NCBI GenBank assembly: GCA_017609145.1
Contig: JAFCEM010000005.1
Coordinates: 1 to 23,119 of the forward strand
DNA: 23,119 nucleotides
Source of the DNA: Candidatus Aenigmatarchaeota archaeon
GTDB taxonomy: Archaea; Aenigmatarchaeota; Aenigmatarchaeia; QMZP01
Reading direction: 5' to 3'
Made by a program: the position numbers and the translations under genes. This document shows positions 8,854 through 15,606 of the stretch, piece after piece (positions within the stretch are counted from its first letter, which is position 1; every line of letters starts with the position of its first letter). The notes under the pieces are model-generated. The model was not told the origin of the DNA. It saw only the letters and a list, made by a program, of their open reading frames with translations, and did no database searches.

Positions 8854-9543
8854 ATGAAACAGCAAGAAGAGAGTAAAAATCCGGTAATATACGTCGATAA
8901 CAGGGAAACCAAGTCGGGAATCATGAAGGATTTGGCTGATTTCGGCGCTTTGCCCGAACCCAACCAGCTCAAGGTAGGTGATTATGTCTGTTCAGATAGA
9001 GTGTGCATCGAAAGGAAGACGGTATCCGATTTCCTCCAGTCCATGTTCAATAACAGGCTCTTTGAACAACTTAACGGGCTCGTAAACTCCTTTGAAAAGC
9101 CCGTCATGATAATAGAGGGGAACCAGGAATTGTTGTTTTCCGGAAGGGGTGTCCATGCCAATGCGGTAAGGGGCATTCTCAGCGCAATAGCAATAGATTT
9201 CAGGATACCGATAATCTGGACGCGGAACACAAGGGAAACCGCAGCACAGGTATTCTGGATAGCAAAAAGGGAGCAGTTCCCCGAAAAAAGGGAGATATGC
9301 GTCAGGGCCAGCAAAAAGATCCGTTCCCCTGCACAGCAGCAGGAATTCCTTGTCGCCGGCCTGCCGAATGTCAACAGCAAGCTGAGCAAAAGGCTCCTCA
9401 GGCAATTCAAGACAGCGAAGAGGGTCTTCTCTGCCAAGGAGGAGATGCTGATGAAGGTCGAGGGTATAGGAAAGGAGAAAGCAAGAAGGATATTCGAGAC
9501 CCTGAACTCTGAATACAACGATGGAGAAGAAGCCGGGGGCTAA
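8854..9543 (+). CDS. XPF/Hef-type structure-specific endonuclease without helicase domain
   Basis: This 229-residue protein has an ERCC4 nuclease fold. DNRE at residues 15-18, GDY at 42-44 and the catalytic ERK at 53-55 followed by D59 give the family signature GDx(n)ERKxxxD. The C-terminal part carries two helix-hairpin-helix DNA-binding motifs (LPNVNSKLSKRLL and MKVEGIGKEKARRI). The protein would cut branched DNA such as forks, flaps or crossover structures, probably as a dimer. The length fits the short crenarchaeal XPF rather than the helicase-nuclease fusion Hef of euryarchaea. The C-terminus (NDGEEAGG) shows no PCNA-binding motif. The likely helicase partner is encoded separately at 12523-14028. 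The stop codon is 4 bases from the convergent GGDEF gene. Confidence 0.9.
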   Translation: MKQQEESKNPVIYVDNRETKSGIMKDLADFGALPEPNQLKVGDYVCSDRVCIERKTVSDFLQSMFNNRLFEQLNGLVNSFEKPVMIIEGNQELLFSGRGVHANAVRGILSAIAIDFRIPIIWTRNTRETAAQVFWIAKREQFPEKREICVRASKKIRSPAQQQEFLVAGLPNVNSKLSKRLLRQFKTAKRVFSAKEEMLMKVEGIGKEKARRIFETLNSEYNDGEEAGG

Positions 9544-9547
9544 TTCG

Positions 9548-10267
9548 TTAAATGCTATATATTGAGATTGTGTTTCTACCCTTTTCCTTTGATTCGTAAA
9601 GGGCATTGTCTGCCTTCTCTATTAATTCTTCTGGACTGATATATTCATATGTTGTTGCTATGCCCATGCTAAGTGTCACTTCTTCAGGGAAATTTTCTAA
9701 CAATTGATAGTTATCAAACCCTTCTTTTATACGTTCAGCCGTATACATCGCTTCTCTTTCATCAGTGTCTGGCAGCAATATTGCAAGTTCATCACCACCA
9801 TATCTTCCTGCAATATCAGACTCCCTCGTTTGTGAATTCAAGTACATACCCAAACCTTTCAGAACCGCGTCTCCTGTTAGATGACCGTAGGTATCATTTA
9901 TTCTTTTGAAATTATCTATATCAACCAGAATAAGAGAAAGAGGAGGATGACTTTTTCTTTGGTTAGGAACAGTTATATAACCTCGATTAACCTGTCTTCG
10001 CTCTTCACCACTATAAACTTCACGACCCAGCGCATTTAACTCTATTCTCAGCTGTTCCAAAAAGAACCTTCTATTGTAAAGACCCGTGAGCTCATCTGTC
10101 ATATTGTCATTCTTAAGACGTTTATAACCTTCCTTAAAGATTTCTCTTTCATCTGAGACTATTTTAATTGTTCTGTCCTTTTTCGCGCTTTCATCTAAGA
10201 TTCTTTCAATTATCTTATCTTTTTCCGCGAGTTTTTCCTCAAGCTTTCTTATTTTATATCTGTCCAT
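9548..10267 (-). CDS. GGDEF-domain protein, predicted diguanylate cyclase
   Basis: The first 55 or so of 239 residues are a charged, probably coiled-coil helix with no transmembrane segment. A GGDEF domain follows from about residue 57 (TDELTGLYNRRFF). The metal-binding VDIDNFKRINDTYGH is at about 115-129 and the active-site loop is GGDEL at 157-161, with Leu in place of the usual Phe. RESD at 148-151 lies five residues before the loop, matching the RxxD inhibitory site, so product feedback is plausible. An insertion of roughly 25 residues (about 79-107) sits between the first helix and the DID strand. The protein would join two GTP into c-di-GMP. No EAL, HD-GYP or PilZ gene is in the window. 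GGDEF proteins are uncommon in archaea, and this gene is visibly richer in A and T than its neighbours, so acquisition from bacteria is likely. It has its own TATA box. Confidence 0.88.
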   Translation of the reverse strand: MDRYKIRKLEEKLAEKDKIIERILDESAKKDRTIKIVSDEREIFKEGYKRLKNDNMTDELTGLYNRRFFLEQLRIELNALGREVYSGEERRQVNRGYITVPNQRKSHPPLSLILVDIDNFKRINDTYGHLTGDAVLKGLGMYLNSQTRESDIAGRYGGDELAILLPDTDEREAMYTAERIKEGFDNYQLLENFPEEVTLSMGIATTYEYISPEELIEKADNALYESKEKGRNTISIYSI

Positions 10268-10291
10268 ATTTTCACTAATAAATAGTAAAAG

Positions 10292-10303
10292 GCTTTATAA
10301 AGC
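10292..10303 (-). promoter_or_regulatory. Palindromic TATA box for the GGDEF gene
   Basis: GCTTTATAAAGC is a perfect 12-base palindrome centred about 30 bases upstream of the minus-strand ATG at 10267. This is the best TATA match in the 64-base gap after the CTP synthase gene and suggests that the GGDEF gene can be transcribed on its own. Confidence 0.55.
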
Positions 10304-10331
10304 TTTTGGTGGACTTATTTTGCCTGTTATT

Positions 10332-12035
10332 TCATGTTTTTTTTCCTTTCAGGCACGCTTCTACGAAACCCCTGAAAAGCGGGTTCGGGGACAAAGGCCT
10401 GGAAGTGAATTCGGGGTGGAACTGCGTCGCGAGAAAGAAGCTCTTGTCCGGGAGCTCGAGTATCTGCATTATAGGGTGTTTCGGAGCCTTACCAGAAAAC
10501 ACAATGCCGTTCTTTTCCAGAACATCTATGTATTTGGGATTGCACTCGAACCGGTGCCTGAACCTCTCTCTGACCACTGTTTTTCCATACAGCCTGCTGG
10601 CTACTGTCCCGGGCTTGATTTCAACGTCTTTTCCACCGAGCCTCATGGTACCGCCGAGGTTTTCCAGCCTTTTCTGCTCCGGAAGGATATCAATCACGGG
10701 TTCTTTGGTATCGGGCTCTATTTCAGTGCTGCTTGCCATCCTGAGCCCGCACACATTCCTTGCAAACTCCATCAATGCCATCTGAAAACCAAAACACAGT
10801 CCCAGAAATGGTATGTTGTTCTCCCTTGTGTATTTAATGCACTCCATCTTGCCCTCTGTTCCGCGCGTGCCGAATCCGCCCGGGACTATGACACCGTCAG
10901 CACCATCCAACACCTTCTCGGCGTCAGTCTTGTTCTTTATAGAAGTGGTGTCAATCCATTTAATGTCAACTTTGGCATTGAAGTAGGGAACGGTGTGTTC
11001 CAGGGCCTTGATTATGGAAAGGTACGAATCATGCACTCCTGTATACTTGCCGGTTATGGCAATGTTGATGGTTTCTCCTGCGGAATCAATCTTCTTGGTC
11101 ATGTTTTCCCATTCCAAGAAACCAGCCGAAGAGCCGTTCTTCAGCTCAAGCAGCCTTATTATTTCCCTGTCAACCCCGGTTTCCTTCAGGAATATCGGAA
11201 TCTTGTGTATGTTGCCAAAATCGTAAGGGTTTATGACCCTGGAAACAGGGACGTTGGAGTATATGCTTATCTTCTCCTTTATCTTTTCACTCACAGGCCT
11301 TTCGCTCCTGCAGACTATCATATCCGGCTGTATACCAAGGGACATGAGCCCCTTTATCCCGAGCTGGGCTGCCTTGCTCTTCTGCTCGCCTAATGAACCG
11401 GGCTCCAGTATGTAGACGACATTTATGAAGCACACATTATTCTTGCCTTCTTCGTATGCCAGTTCCCTCATGGCTTCAAGGAAATATGAGTTCTCTATGT
11501 CACCGACCGTGCCACCGACTTCCACCAGTACGACATCAGCCTTTGATTTTGCCGCGAGGCTCCTCAGGAAACCCTTAATCTCCCCCGTGACATGCGGTAT
11601 GAACTGCACATCCCTTCCGAGATACTTTCCGGCCCTTTCCTTGTCTATTATTGTCTTGAAAATCTTGCCCGCGGTAATGTAATTATCATGCGAGAGCGTG
11701 GCATTCAGCATCCTTTCATAGGTCCCCAGGTCAAGGTCGCATTCGGTTCCGTCATCAAGAACAAAGACTTCTCCATGCCTGTAGGGGTTCAGAGTGCCTG
11801 CATCATAATTCAGATAACCGTCGAACTTTACGGGCTCTACCCTAAGCCCGTGCAGGAGCTTAAGCAGATTCCCCAGACATGAGCTGAAAGTGCCCTTGCC
11901 GACCCCAGATATCACAGAACCGGTAACAATTATGTATTTGGTTTTTCCTTTGACATAACCTTTCGGGGTATTATCATAGAATTCGTGTTCATCACTCTTT
12001 CCCGACAATGAATCCAGCAGCTTCTTTCCAGGCAT
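10332..12035 (-). CDS. pyrG: CTP synthase (glutamine-hydrolysing)
   Basis: This enzyme makes CTP from UTP, ATP and glutamine. The synthetase domain has the P-loop GSVISGVGKGT (residues 39-49), where the usual start is GGV, then DAGTLNPYRHGEVFV, DLDLGTYER and VEVGGTVGDIE. The C-terminal class I glutamine amidotransferase domain has VPGGFGTRG, nucleophile Cys near residue 414 in GLCFGFQ, and the catalytic His and Glu in QFHPEF. At 567 residues it is somewhat longer than usual (about 535-550). The extra length is a roughly 33-residue hydrophilic N-terminus before KYIIVTGS, and no alternative start codon removes it. A TATA-like CTTTTAAAT lies about 25 bases upstream, next to the stop of the retropepsin-like gene. 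All key residues appear present, so it should be active, though divergent. Confidence 0.95.
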   Translation of the reverse strand: MPGKKLLDSLSGKSDEHEFYDNTPKGYVKGKTKYIIVTGSVISGVGKGTFSSCLGNLLKLLHGLRVEPVKFDGYLNYDAGTLNPYRHGEVFVLDDGTECDLDLGTYERMLNATLSHDNYITAGKIFKTIIDKERAGKYLGRDVQFIPHVTGEIKGFLRSLAAKSKADVVLVEVGGTVGDIENSYFLEAMRELAYEEGKNNVCFINVVYILEPGSLGEQKSKAAQLGIKGLMSLGIQPDMIVCRSERPVSEKIKEKISIYSNVPVSRVINPYDFGNIHKIPIFLKETGVDREIIRLLELKNGSSAGFLEWENMTKKIDSAGETINIAITGKYTGVHDSYLSIIKALEHTVPYFNAKVDIKWIDTTSIKNKTDAEKVLDGADGVIVPGGFGTRGTEGKMECIKYTRENNIPFLGLCFGFQMALMEFARNVCGLRMASSTEIEPDTKEPVIDILPEQKRLENLGGTMRLGGKDVEIKPGTVASRLYGKTVVRERFRHRFECNPKYIDVLEKNGIVFSGKAPKHPIMQILELPDKSFFLATQFHPEFTSRPLSPNPLFRGFVEACLKGKKT

Positions 12036-12054
12036 AGTTTAATATGTAGCAAAA

Positions 12055-12064
12055 CATTTAAAAG
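12055..12064 (-). promoter_or_regulatory. TATA-like box for the CTP synthase gene
   Basis: Read on the minus strand this is CTTTTAAATG, about 25 bases before the ATG at 12035. The 29-base gap to the upstream gene leaves room for little else. Transcription from the retropepsin-like gene could also continue through. Confidence 0.4.
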
Positions 12065-12475
12065 CTATTGGCTATTTACGTATTTTTTCAGGTCCAGCTG
12101 ATACGGTTTTTTGACCTTCTTCCTGAAGAGAATTTTGTTCTTATCAGGGTCAACCAGGAAATTACCCGCAAGTATGTCCCTTCCTACTATCATGGGAAAT
12201 GTCATATGAGCCCTGTCCTGTATGCTAACTCTGACATCAAACATTCTTCCCTTTATGTTAACAACAGCCCTGACAACGGGCCTTTTTATTTCATGTTTGA
12301 GTGACGCATGTTTTAGATGAACGGTCTTTATTATGGGCCCGAGCTTTGCCTTGTTTGCGATCTTTGTATCAATAGATGTCCGGCTCGCACCGGTGTCAAA
12401 GAGCGCATATGTGTCCACTTCCTTTTCACCTATGACCTTTACTTTCTCAACAAGACCGATAAGTTTCTTGCCCAT
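12065..12475 (-). CDS. Retropepsin-like protein of the RimK-associated 'ATP-dependent zinc protease' family (PF05618-like)
   Basis: This 136-residue protein is a single domain starting KLIGLVEKVKV, with the aspartyl-protease-like motif DTGASRTS (DTGA at 27-30) and a later hydrophobic-Gly pair IVGRDIL. These match the family annotated as putative ATP-dependent zinc protease, in which structure and the DTGA motif indicate a retropepsin fold acting as a dimer. Bacterial members are often found with RimK, the glutamate ligase acting on ribosomal protein S6. No rimK lies in this window. I chose ATG at 12475; an in-frame GTG at 12484 would add three residues. It is transcribed toward the CTP synthase gene, 29 bases away, and diverges from the Hef helicase. 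Substrate unknown. Confidence 0.8.
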   Translation of the reverse strand: MGKKLIGLVEKVKVIGEKEVDTYALFDTGASRTSIDTKIANKAKLGPIIKTVHLKHASLKHEIKRPVVRAVVNIKGRMFDVRVSIQDRAHMTFPMIVGRDILAGNFLVDPDKNKILFRKKVKKPYQLDLKKYVNSQ

Positions 12476-12484
12476 ACCCACCAC

Positions 12485-12522
12485 AAATTATTATATATTG
12501 TTTTCTCTGCGAAATAAATGTT
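12485..12522. promoter_or_regulatory. Divergent promoter between the retropepsin-like gene and the Hef helicase
   Basis: On the plus strand TTATATAT (12491-12498) is centred about 28 bases before the ATG at 12523, giving a leaderless helicase transcript. On the minus strand AACATTTATTTC (reverse of 12511-12522) is the best TATA candidate for the opposite gene, with a start near 12488. Confidence 0.5.
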
Positions 12523-14028
12523 ATGGATTACGTGAACCACAAGCTGATAAAACCGAAGAGCCTGCAGTCGAGGTCATATCAGCAGACAATACTCGCGACT
12601 GCAACGAAAAAGAACACGCTCTGCATACTACCGACAGGACTCGGCAAGACAAACATAGCCATAATGCTGGCAGCACACGTGCTGGAAAAGAACCAGGATT
12701 CAAGAGTGCTTTTTCTTGCGCCCACGAGACCGCTTGTGCAGCAGCATTATAAGAGCTTCGGGCGCTTCATGAACATACCAGCAGGCGAAATGCAGATAAT
12801 CATGGGAACGATGAAACCCCATGAGAGAGAGAAACTTTATGACAAAACCATAGTGTTTGCCACGCCACAGAGCGTGCTCAATGACATTGAGGCCGGCAGG
12901 CTTTTACTGGACGGTTTCGGTCTTCTGATAATAGACGAGATACACCATGCCGTTGGCAGGTATGCTTATCCCCAGATAGCAAAGACATTCAATGAGCAGT
13001 CTGGGGGCAGGGTGCTGGGGCTCACGGCCTCCCCAGGGGAGGACAGGGAAAAGATAATGGATATATGCAGGAACTGCGGCATAGAAGAGGTTGAAATAAG
13101 GACAGAGAAAGGCGAAGATGTGATGCCATATCTGAAGGAGAAGGAAATAGCATGGGTTGGTGTTGAGCTGCCTGAAAGCTTCAAAAAGATAGCCGGAATC
13201 CTGGAAAAGGCGTACCAAAAGAAGCTTGAACGGCTCAGGAGGATGGGCTACATAAGAAGCCCGAGAATTTCCAAGAAGATGCTTTTGAAACTGCAGGCTG
13301 AGCTGTCCAGCAGCATAAAGAATGGGAGCAACAAGGCTTTCGGCGGCATCTCGGTCACGGCGCAGGCAATAAAAGTGGAGCATGCTCTGGTCCTGATTGA
13401 GACGCAGGGTATAGGGGTACTGGAGAAGTATTGGAAAAAGATGCGCTCTGGTACCAAGGCTGACAGGAGACTTGCCAGTGAAATGGAAGTTTCCAATGCT
13501 ATGTGGCTTACGCATGAGCTTTTCGAGGCGGGCTCAAAGCATCCGAAGATAGGCAAGCTTTGCTCACTGATAAGTGAGCAGCTGGCAAAGAACTCTGATT
13601 CGAAGATAATTGTCTTTGCTAATTACAGGGATTCGGTGAATGAAATAGTTTCAGCGCTCTCATGTGTTGATAATGCTAAGCCTGTTGAATTCGTGGGCCA
13701 GAGGGAGGGCATGACCCAGAAGGAGCAGACAAAGAGGCTTGATGATTTCCGTTCCGGGAAATACAATATCATAGTGTGTACAAGTGTGGGTGAGGAAGGC
13801 ATTGACATACCGGCCATGGACATGGCATTCTTCTACGAGCCCGTGCCATCGGCAATCCGCTCCATACAGCGCCGGGGCCGGGTCGGAAGGGCAAAGATAG
13901 GCAGGATAATAATGCTCATAACCAAGAATACCCGTGACGAGGCCTATTACTGGGCCGCAAAGAATAAGGAAAAACGCATGCACAAGACCATTTACGGGAT
14001 AAAGCACGGCTTCGGCGGGCTCGGGTGA
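12523..14028 (+). CDS. Hef/FANCM-family superfamily 2 DNA helicase without nuclease domain
   Basis: The 501 residues carry both helicase lobes. Motif I is PTGLGKT (37-43), motif Ia APTRPLVQQH, motif II DEIHH (about 138-142, where DEAH or DECH is commoner) and motif III LTASPG. A long helical insert follows (about 215-330), as in the Hef/FANCM thumb-like domain. The second lobe has IVFANYRDSV, TSVGEEGIDIP and motif VI QRRGRVGR (about 449-456). The protein ends soon after the helicase core, so the ERCC4 nuclease fused in euryarchaeal Hef is missing; it probably acts with the nuclease at 8854-9543. The role is remodelling stalled forks and branched DNA. It diverges from the retropepsin-like gene and lies 93 bases before TFB, which has its own promoter. 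Confidence 0.9.
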   Translation: MDYVNHKLIKPKSLQSRSYQQTILATATKKNTLCILPTGLGKTNIAIMLAAHVLEKNQDSRVLFLAPTRPLVQQHYKSFGRFMNIPAGEMQIIMGTMKPHEREKLYDKTIVFATPQSVLNDIEAGRLLLDGFGLLIIDEIHHAVGRYAYPQIAKTFNEQSGGRVLGLTASPGEDREKIMDICRNCGIEEVEIRTEKGEDVMPYLKEKEIAWVGVELPESFKKIAGILEKAYQKKLERLRRMGYIRSPRISKKMLLKLQAELSSSIKNGSNKAFGGISVTAQAIKVEHALVLIETQGIGVLEKYWKKMRSGTKADRRLASEMEVSNAMWLTHELFEAGSKHPKIGKLCSLISEQLAKNSDSKIIVFANYRDSVNEIVSALSCVDNAKPVEFVGQREGMTQKEQTKRLDDFRSGKYNIIVCTSVGEEGIDIPAMDMAFFYEPVPSAIRSIQRRGRVGRAKIGRIIMLITKNTRDEAYYWAAKNKEKRMHKTIYGIKHGFGGLG

Positions 14029-14049
14029 TAAATTTCGGCAAACCGAAAA

Positions 14050-14059
14050 CTTTATAAAG
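14050..14059 (+). promoter_or_regulatory. Strong BRE/TATA promoter of the TFB gene
   Basis: CTTTATAAAG is preceded by the purine-rich CCGAAAA at 14043-14049, a good B-recognition element. The start of transcription is expected near 14082, leaving a leader of about 40 bases with AAGGTG at 14111-14116 as ribosome binding site before ATG 14122. Unlike most genes here, this one therefore has a real 5' leader. Confidence 0.7.
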
Positions 14060-14121
14060 GGGTTAATTTATATTATAATATTCTTACGGTATTCACCGAA
14101 AAGGAGTAAAAAGGTGCTCAA

Positions 14122-15084
14122 ATGGCAATAGAGAAAGAGAAGAAAATAGCAAGATGCCAAGAATGTGGCTCAACGAGTGTTATTTATGATGATGTTAGAG
14201 GCGAAACTATCTGTGCCAAGTGTGGCTGTGTTGTCAATGAAGGAATGATTGACCTTACACAGGAATGGAGGGCATTTGATGACGATCAGCGCGGTAGAAA
14301 GGTAAGGACCGGTGCAGCATTGACACCAACAAAGCACGACCAGGGAATCACGACCGAGATAGGCAAGGGCCGTGGCGAGTTATTCAAGGTCGCTTCAAAA
14401 AAAAGGGCACAGTACTACAGGCTCACCAAATGGCACAAGAGACTTATCAAGTCAAAGGATAGGAATCTTTCTTTTGCATTTTCGGAACTCCAGAGGCTCA
14501 TCTCTTATCTTCATCTTTCAAAGTCAATCCATGAAAAGGTGGCCAAGCTTTACCAGCAGGCCGTCAACAAGGGTCTTGTCAGGGGCCGTTCAACGGAATC
14601 AATAATCGCTGCTTTACTTTATACAACTTGCAGGGAGGAAGGTGCTCCAAGGACACTTGACGAGATTTCATCTGCTTCAGGTATAAACAAAAGGGATATA
14701 GGGAAGACTTACAGGTACATATCAAGGAAGCTTAGGATAAGAATACTTCCGGCAAAGGCACAGGATTATGTCCCAAGATTCGGCTCACTCCTGAATCTTT
14801 CGGAGAAAGTGCAGGTCAGGGCAGTCGAGGTTCTCGACGACGCCGCAAAGTATGATGTAACGTCAGGTAAAGGGCCCATAGGTGTTGCAGCTGCCGCATT
14901 ATACATATCAGCCGTTCTCATGGGGGAAAAGAAAACCCAGAGAGAGGTTGCCGATGCCATAGGCGTTACAGAAGTGACCATAAGAAATAGGTACAAGGAA
15001 ATAGTTGAAGCCCTCGGCATCAAGGATGAAGTAGAGGAAAAAGTAAAAGAAGAGGAAGAGAAGGAAAAGAAAAAGACTGCATAA
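14122..15084 (+). CDS. tfb: Transcription initiation factor B (TFB, TFIIB homologue)
   Basis: TFB binds the TBP-TATA complex and the BRE and recruits RNA polymerase. The 320 residues show an N-terminal zinc ribbon with C12, C15, C31 and C34 (CQECG and CAKCG), then the B-reader/linker region (EWRAFDDDQRGRKVRTG). Two cyclin-like repeats follow (about 115-205 and 210-300). The second contains the C-terminal recognition helix VADAIGVTEVTIRNRYKEI, which contacts the BRE. The tail of about 20 residues is alternately acidic and basic (EEKVKEEEEKEKKK), longer than in many TFBs. It is probably monocistronic: strong promoter upstream, hairpin over the stop codon downstream. The length and motifs are normal, so the call is secure. 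Confidence 0.97.
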   Translation: MAIEKEKKIARCQECGSTSVIYDDVRGETICAKCGCVVNEGMIDLTQEWRAFDDDQRGRKVRTGAALTPTKHDQGITTEIGKGRGELFKVASKKRAQYYRLTKWHKRLIKSKDRNLSFAFSELQRLISYLHLSKSIHEKVAKLYQQAVNKGLVRGRSTESIIAALLYTTCREEGAPRTLDEISSASGINKRDIGKTYRYISRKLRIRILPAKAQDYVPRFGSLLNLSEKVQVRAVEVLDDAAKYDVTSGKGPIGVAAAALYISAVLMGEKKTQREVADAIGVTEVTIRNRYKEIVEALGIKDEVEEKVKEEEEKEKKKTA

Positions 15085-15093
15085 ATATGCAGT
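15076..15093 (+). terminator. Hairpin over the TFB stop codon, possible terminator
   Basis: ACTGCAT and ATGCAGT form a perfect 7-base stem around the loop AAAT, with the TAA stop inside. A T-rich tract follows (TAGTTCTATTTACCTTT). Archaeal termination depends mainly on T-tracts, so the hairpin may instead protect the mRNA end. Confidence 0.4.
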
Positions 15094-15145
15094 TAGTTCT
15101 ATTTACCTTTAATGTGAATAGACATTGCAAATACCCGGTTTTGTG

Positions 15146-15280
15146 TTATTTTGCCCTGTTAAGTTTTCTGACATCATCAAGACTCTTTTTCCCGCCGCTG
15201 ATTATCAGCATATCGCCTGTCTTGACCTTTTCCACAAGCTTCTTGTCCTGAAGCAGAAGGGTCGAGAAGCCGAGATCTAT
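15146..15280 (-). pseudogene. Possible remnant of a protein C-terminus (TrkA-C/RCK-like tail)
   Basis: On the minus strand, 44 codons are open from just after a TAA (15281-15283) to TAA at 15146-15148. They read like real protein: KKLVEKVKTGDMLIISG, then GKKSLDDVRKLNRAK. The pattern LxxGDxLIxxG followed by a helix resembles the last strand and helix of TrkA-C (RCK_C) domains. The only usable start is a GTG at 15235, which would give about 29 residues, so a decayed gene end is more likely than an intact gene. Confidence 0.25.
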
Positions 15281-15310
15281 TTAAGCGTAATTTATATAGT
15301 TCTATATTCA

Positions 15311-15354
15311 TATAGTTTAATAAAATTATAATTATATTAAAATACTAAACTATA
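15311..15354. promoter_or_regulatory. Inverted repeat upstream of the winged-helix gene, putative operator
   Basis: TATAGTTTA (15311-15319) and its exact complement TAAACTATA (15346-15354) flank 26 AT-rich bases. A third half-site TATAGTT lies at 15295-15301, 16 bases from the first in the same orientation. A short palindrome CTATAT-TC-ATATAG (15302-15315) overlaps. The array ends about 16 bases before the TATA box, a position suited to an activator or to repression by looping. The obvious candidate ligand is the encoded winged-helix protein. Confidence 0.4.
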
Positions 15355-15370
15355 AAACCAGTAAATCACA

Positions 15371-15378
15371 TTTAAATA
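15371..15378 (+). promoter_or_regulatory. TATA box of the winged-helix/adhesin operon
   Basis: TTTAAATA is centred about 28 bases before ATG 15403, implying a leaderless transcript for the first gene. Other AT-rich octamers nearby make the exact box uncertain. Confidence 0.45.
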
Positions 15379-15402
15379 GAATCATGATAATATTATATAA
15401 TA

Positions 15403-15606
15403 ATGAACGGAAAGATAGATGAATTCATAGTCCAAACGCTCAGGGAGAACAAAAAGCCCATGACAGCCTATGAGATTGCCAAGAAGCTGAAGATATCGTG
15501 GCCTACCGTGACCAAGCACTGCATGAACCTGTTGCTTGATGGGAAGATAGGAAGGGAAGTTAAGAGCTCGCTTTCCGGAAAAAAAACCCTGTGGAGGTCC
15601 AAATGA
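15403..15606 (+). CDS. Small winged-helix DNA-binding protein
   Basis: The 67 residues are almost entirely one winged helix-turn-helix. Helix 1 is IDEFIVQTLRENKKP, the scaffold and recognition helices are TAYEIAKKLKI and WPTVTKHCMNLLLDG, and the wing is KIGREVKSSLSGKKTLWRS. It resembles archaeal MarR/ArsR-like or Lrp-type wHTH domains without a ligand-binding domain, so it probably acts as a dimer. Its TGA overlaps the ATG of the adhesin gene (ATGA at 15603-15606), a mark of translational coupling. It likely regulates its own operon through the TATAGTT repeats upstream, though that is inference from position. Confidence 0.8.
   Translation: MNGKIDEFIVQTLRENKKPMTAYEIAKKLKISWPTVTKHCMNLLLDGKIGREVKSSLSGKKTLWRSK
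15593..15598 (+). promoter_or_regulatory. Ribosome binding site that fixes the start of the tail-fibre-like gene
   Basis: A perfect GGAGGT lies 4 bases before ATG 15603, inside the end of the winged-helix gene. It supports the start at 15603 rather than the upstream in-frame GTG at 15591, which overlaps the same motif. Confidence 0.7.

Larger units (their letters stand above)
15085..15402. other. AT-rich intergenic region with operator-like repeats and a possible gene remnant
   Basis: This 318-base gap holds no convincing full gene. Its left part (15146-15280) contains a minus-strand open stretch described separately. Its right part (about 15284-15402) is extremely AT-rich, with TATAGTT copies in both orientations and the TATA box of the winged-helix gene. 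No tRNA or other structured RNA was recognised. Confidence 0.6.

Noticed and set aside
8982..9606. Long minus-strand ORFs across the XPF-type nuclease
   Set aside because: They are shadows of a well-supported nuclease gene with catalytic motifs.
10320..11393. Plus-strand open frame of 357 codons
   Set aside because: It lies wholly antisense to CTP synthase, whose motifs are unmistakable, and its translation has no recognisable domain.
15125..15331. Plus-strand 68-codon ORF in the gap after TFB
   Set aside because: Composition is odd for protein, there is no ribosome binding site, and the minus strand over part of it is more protein-like.
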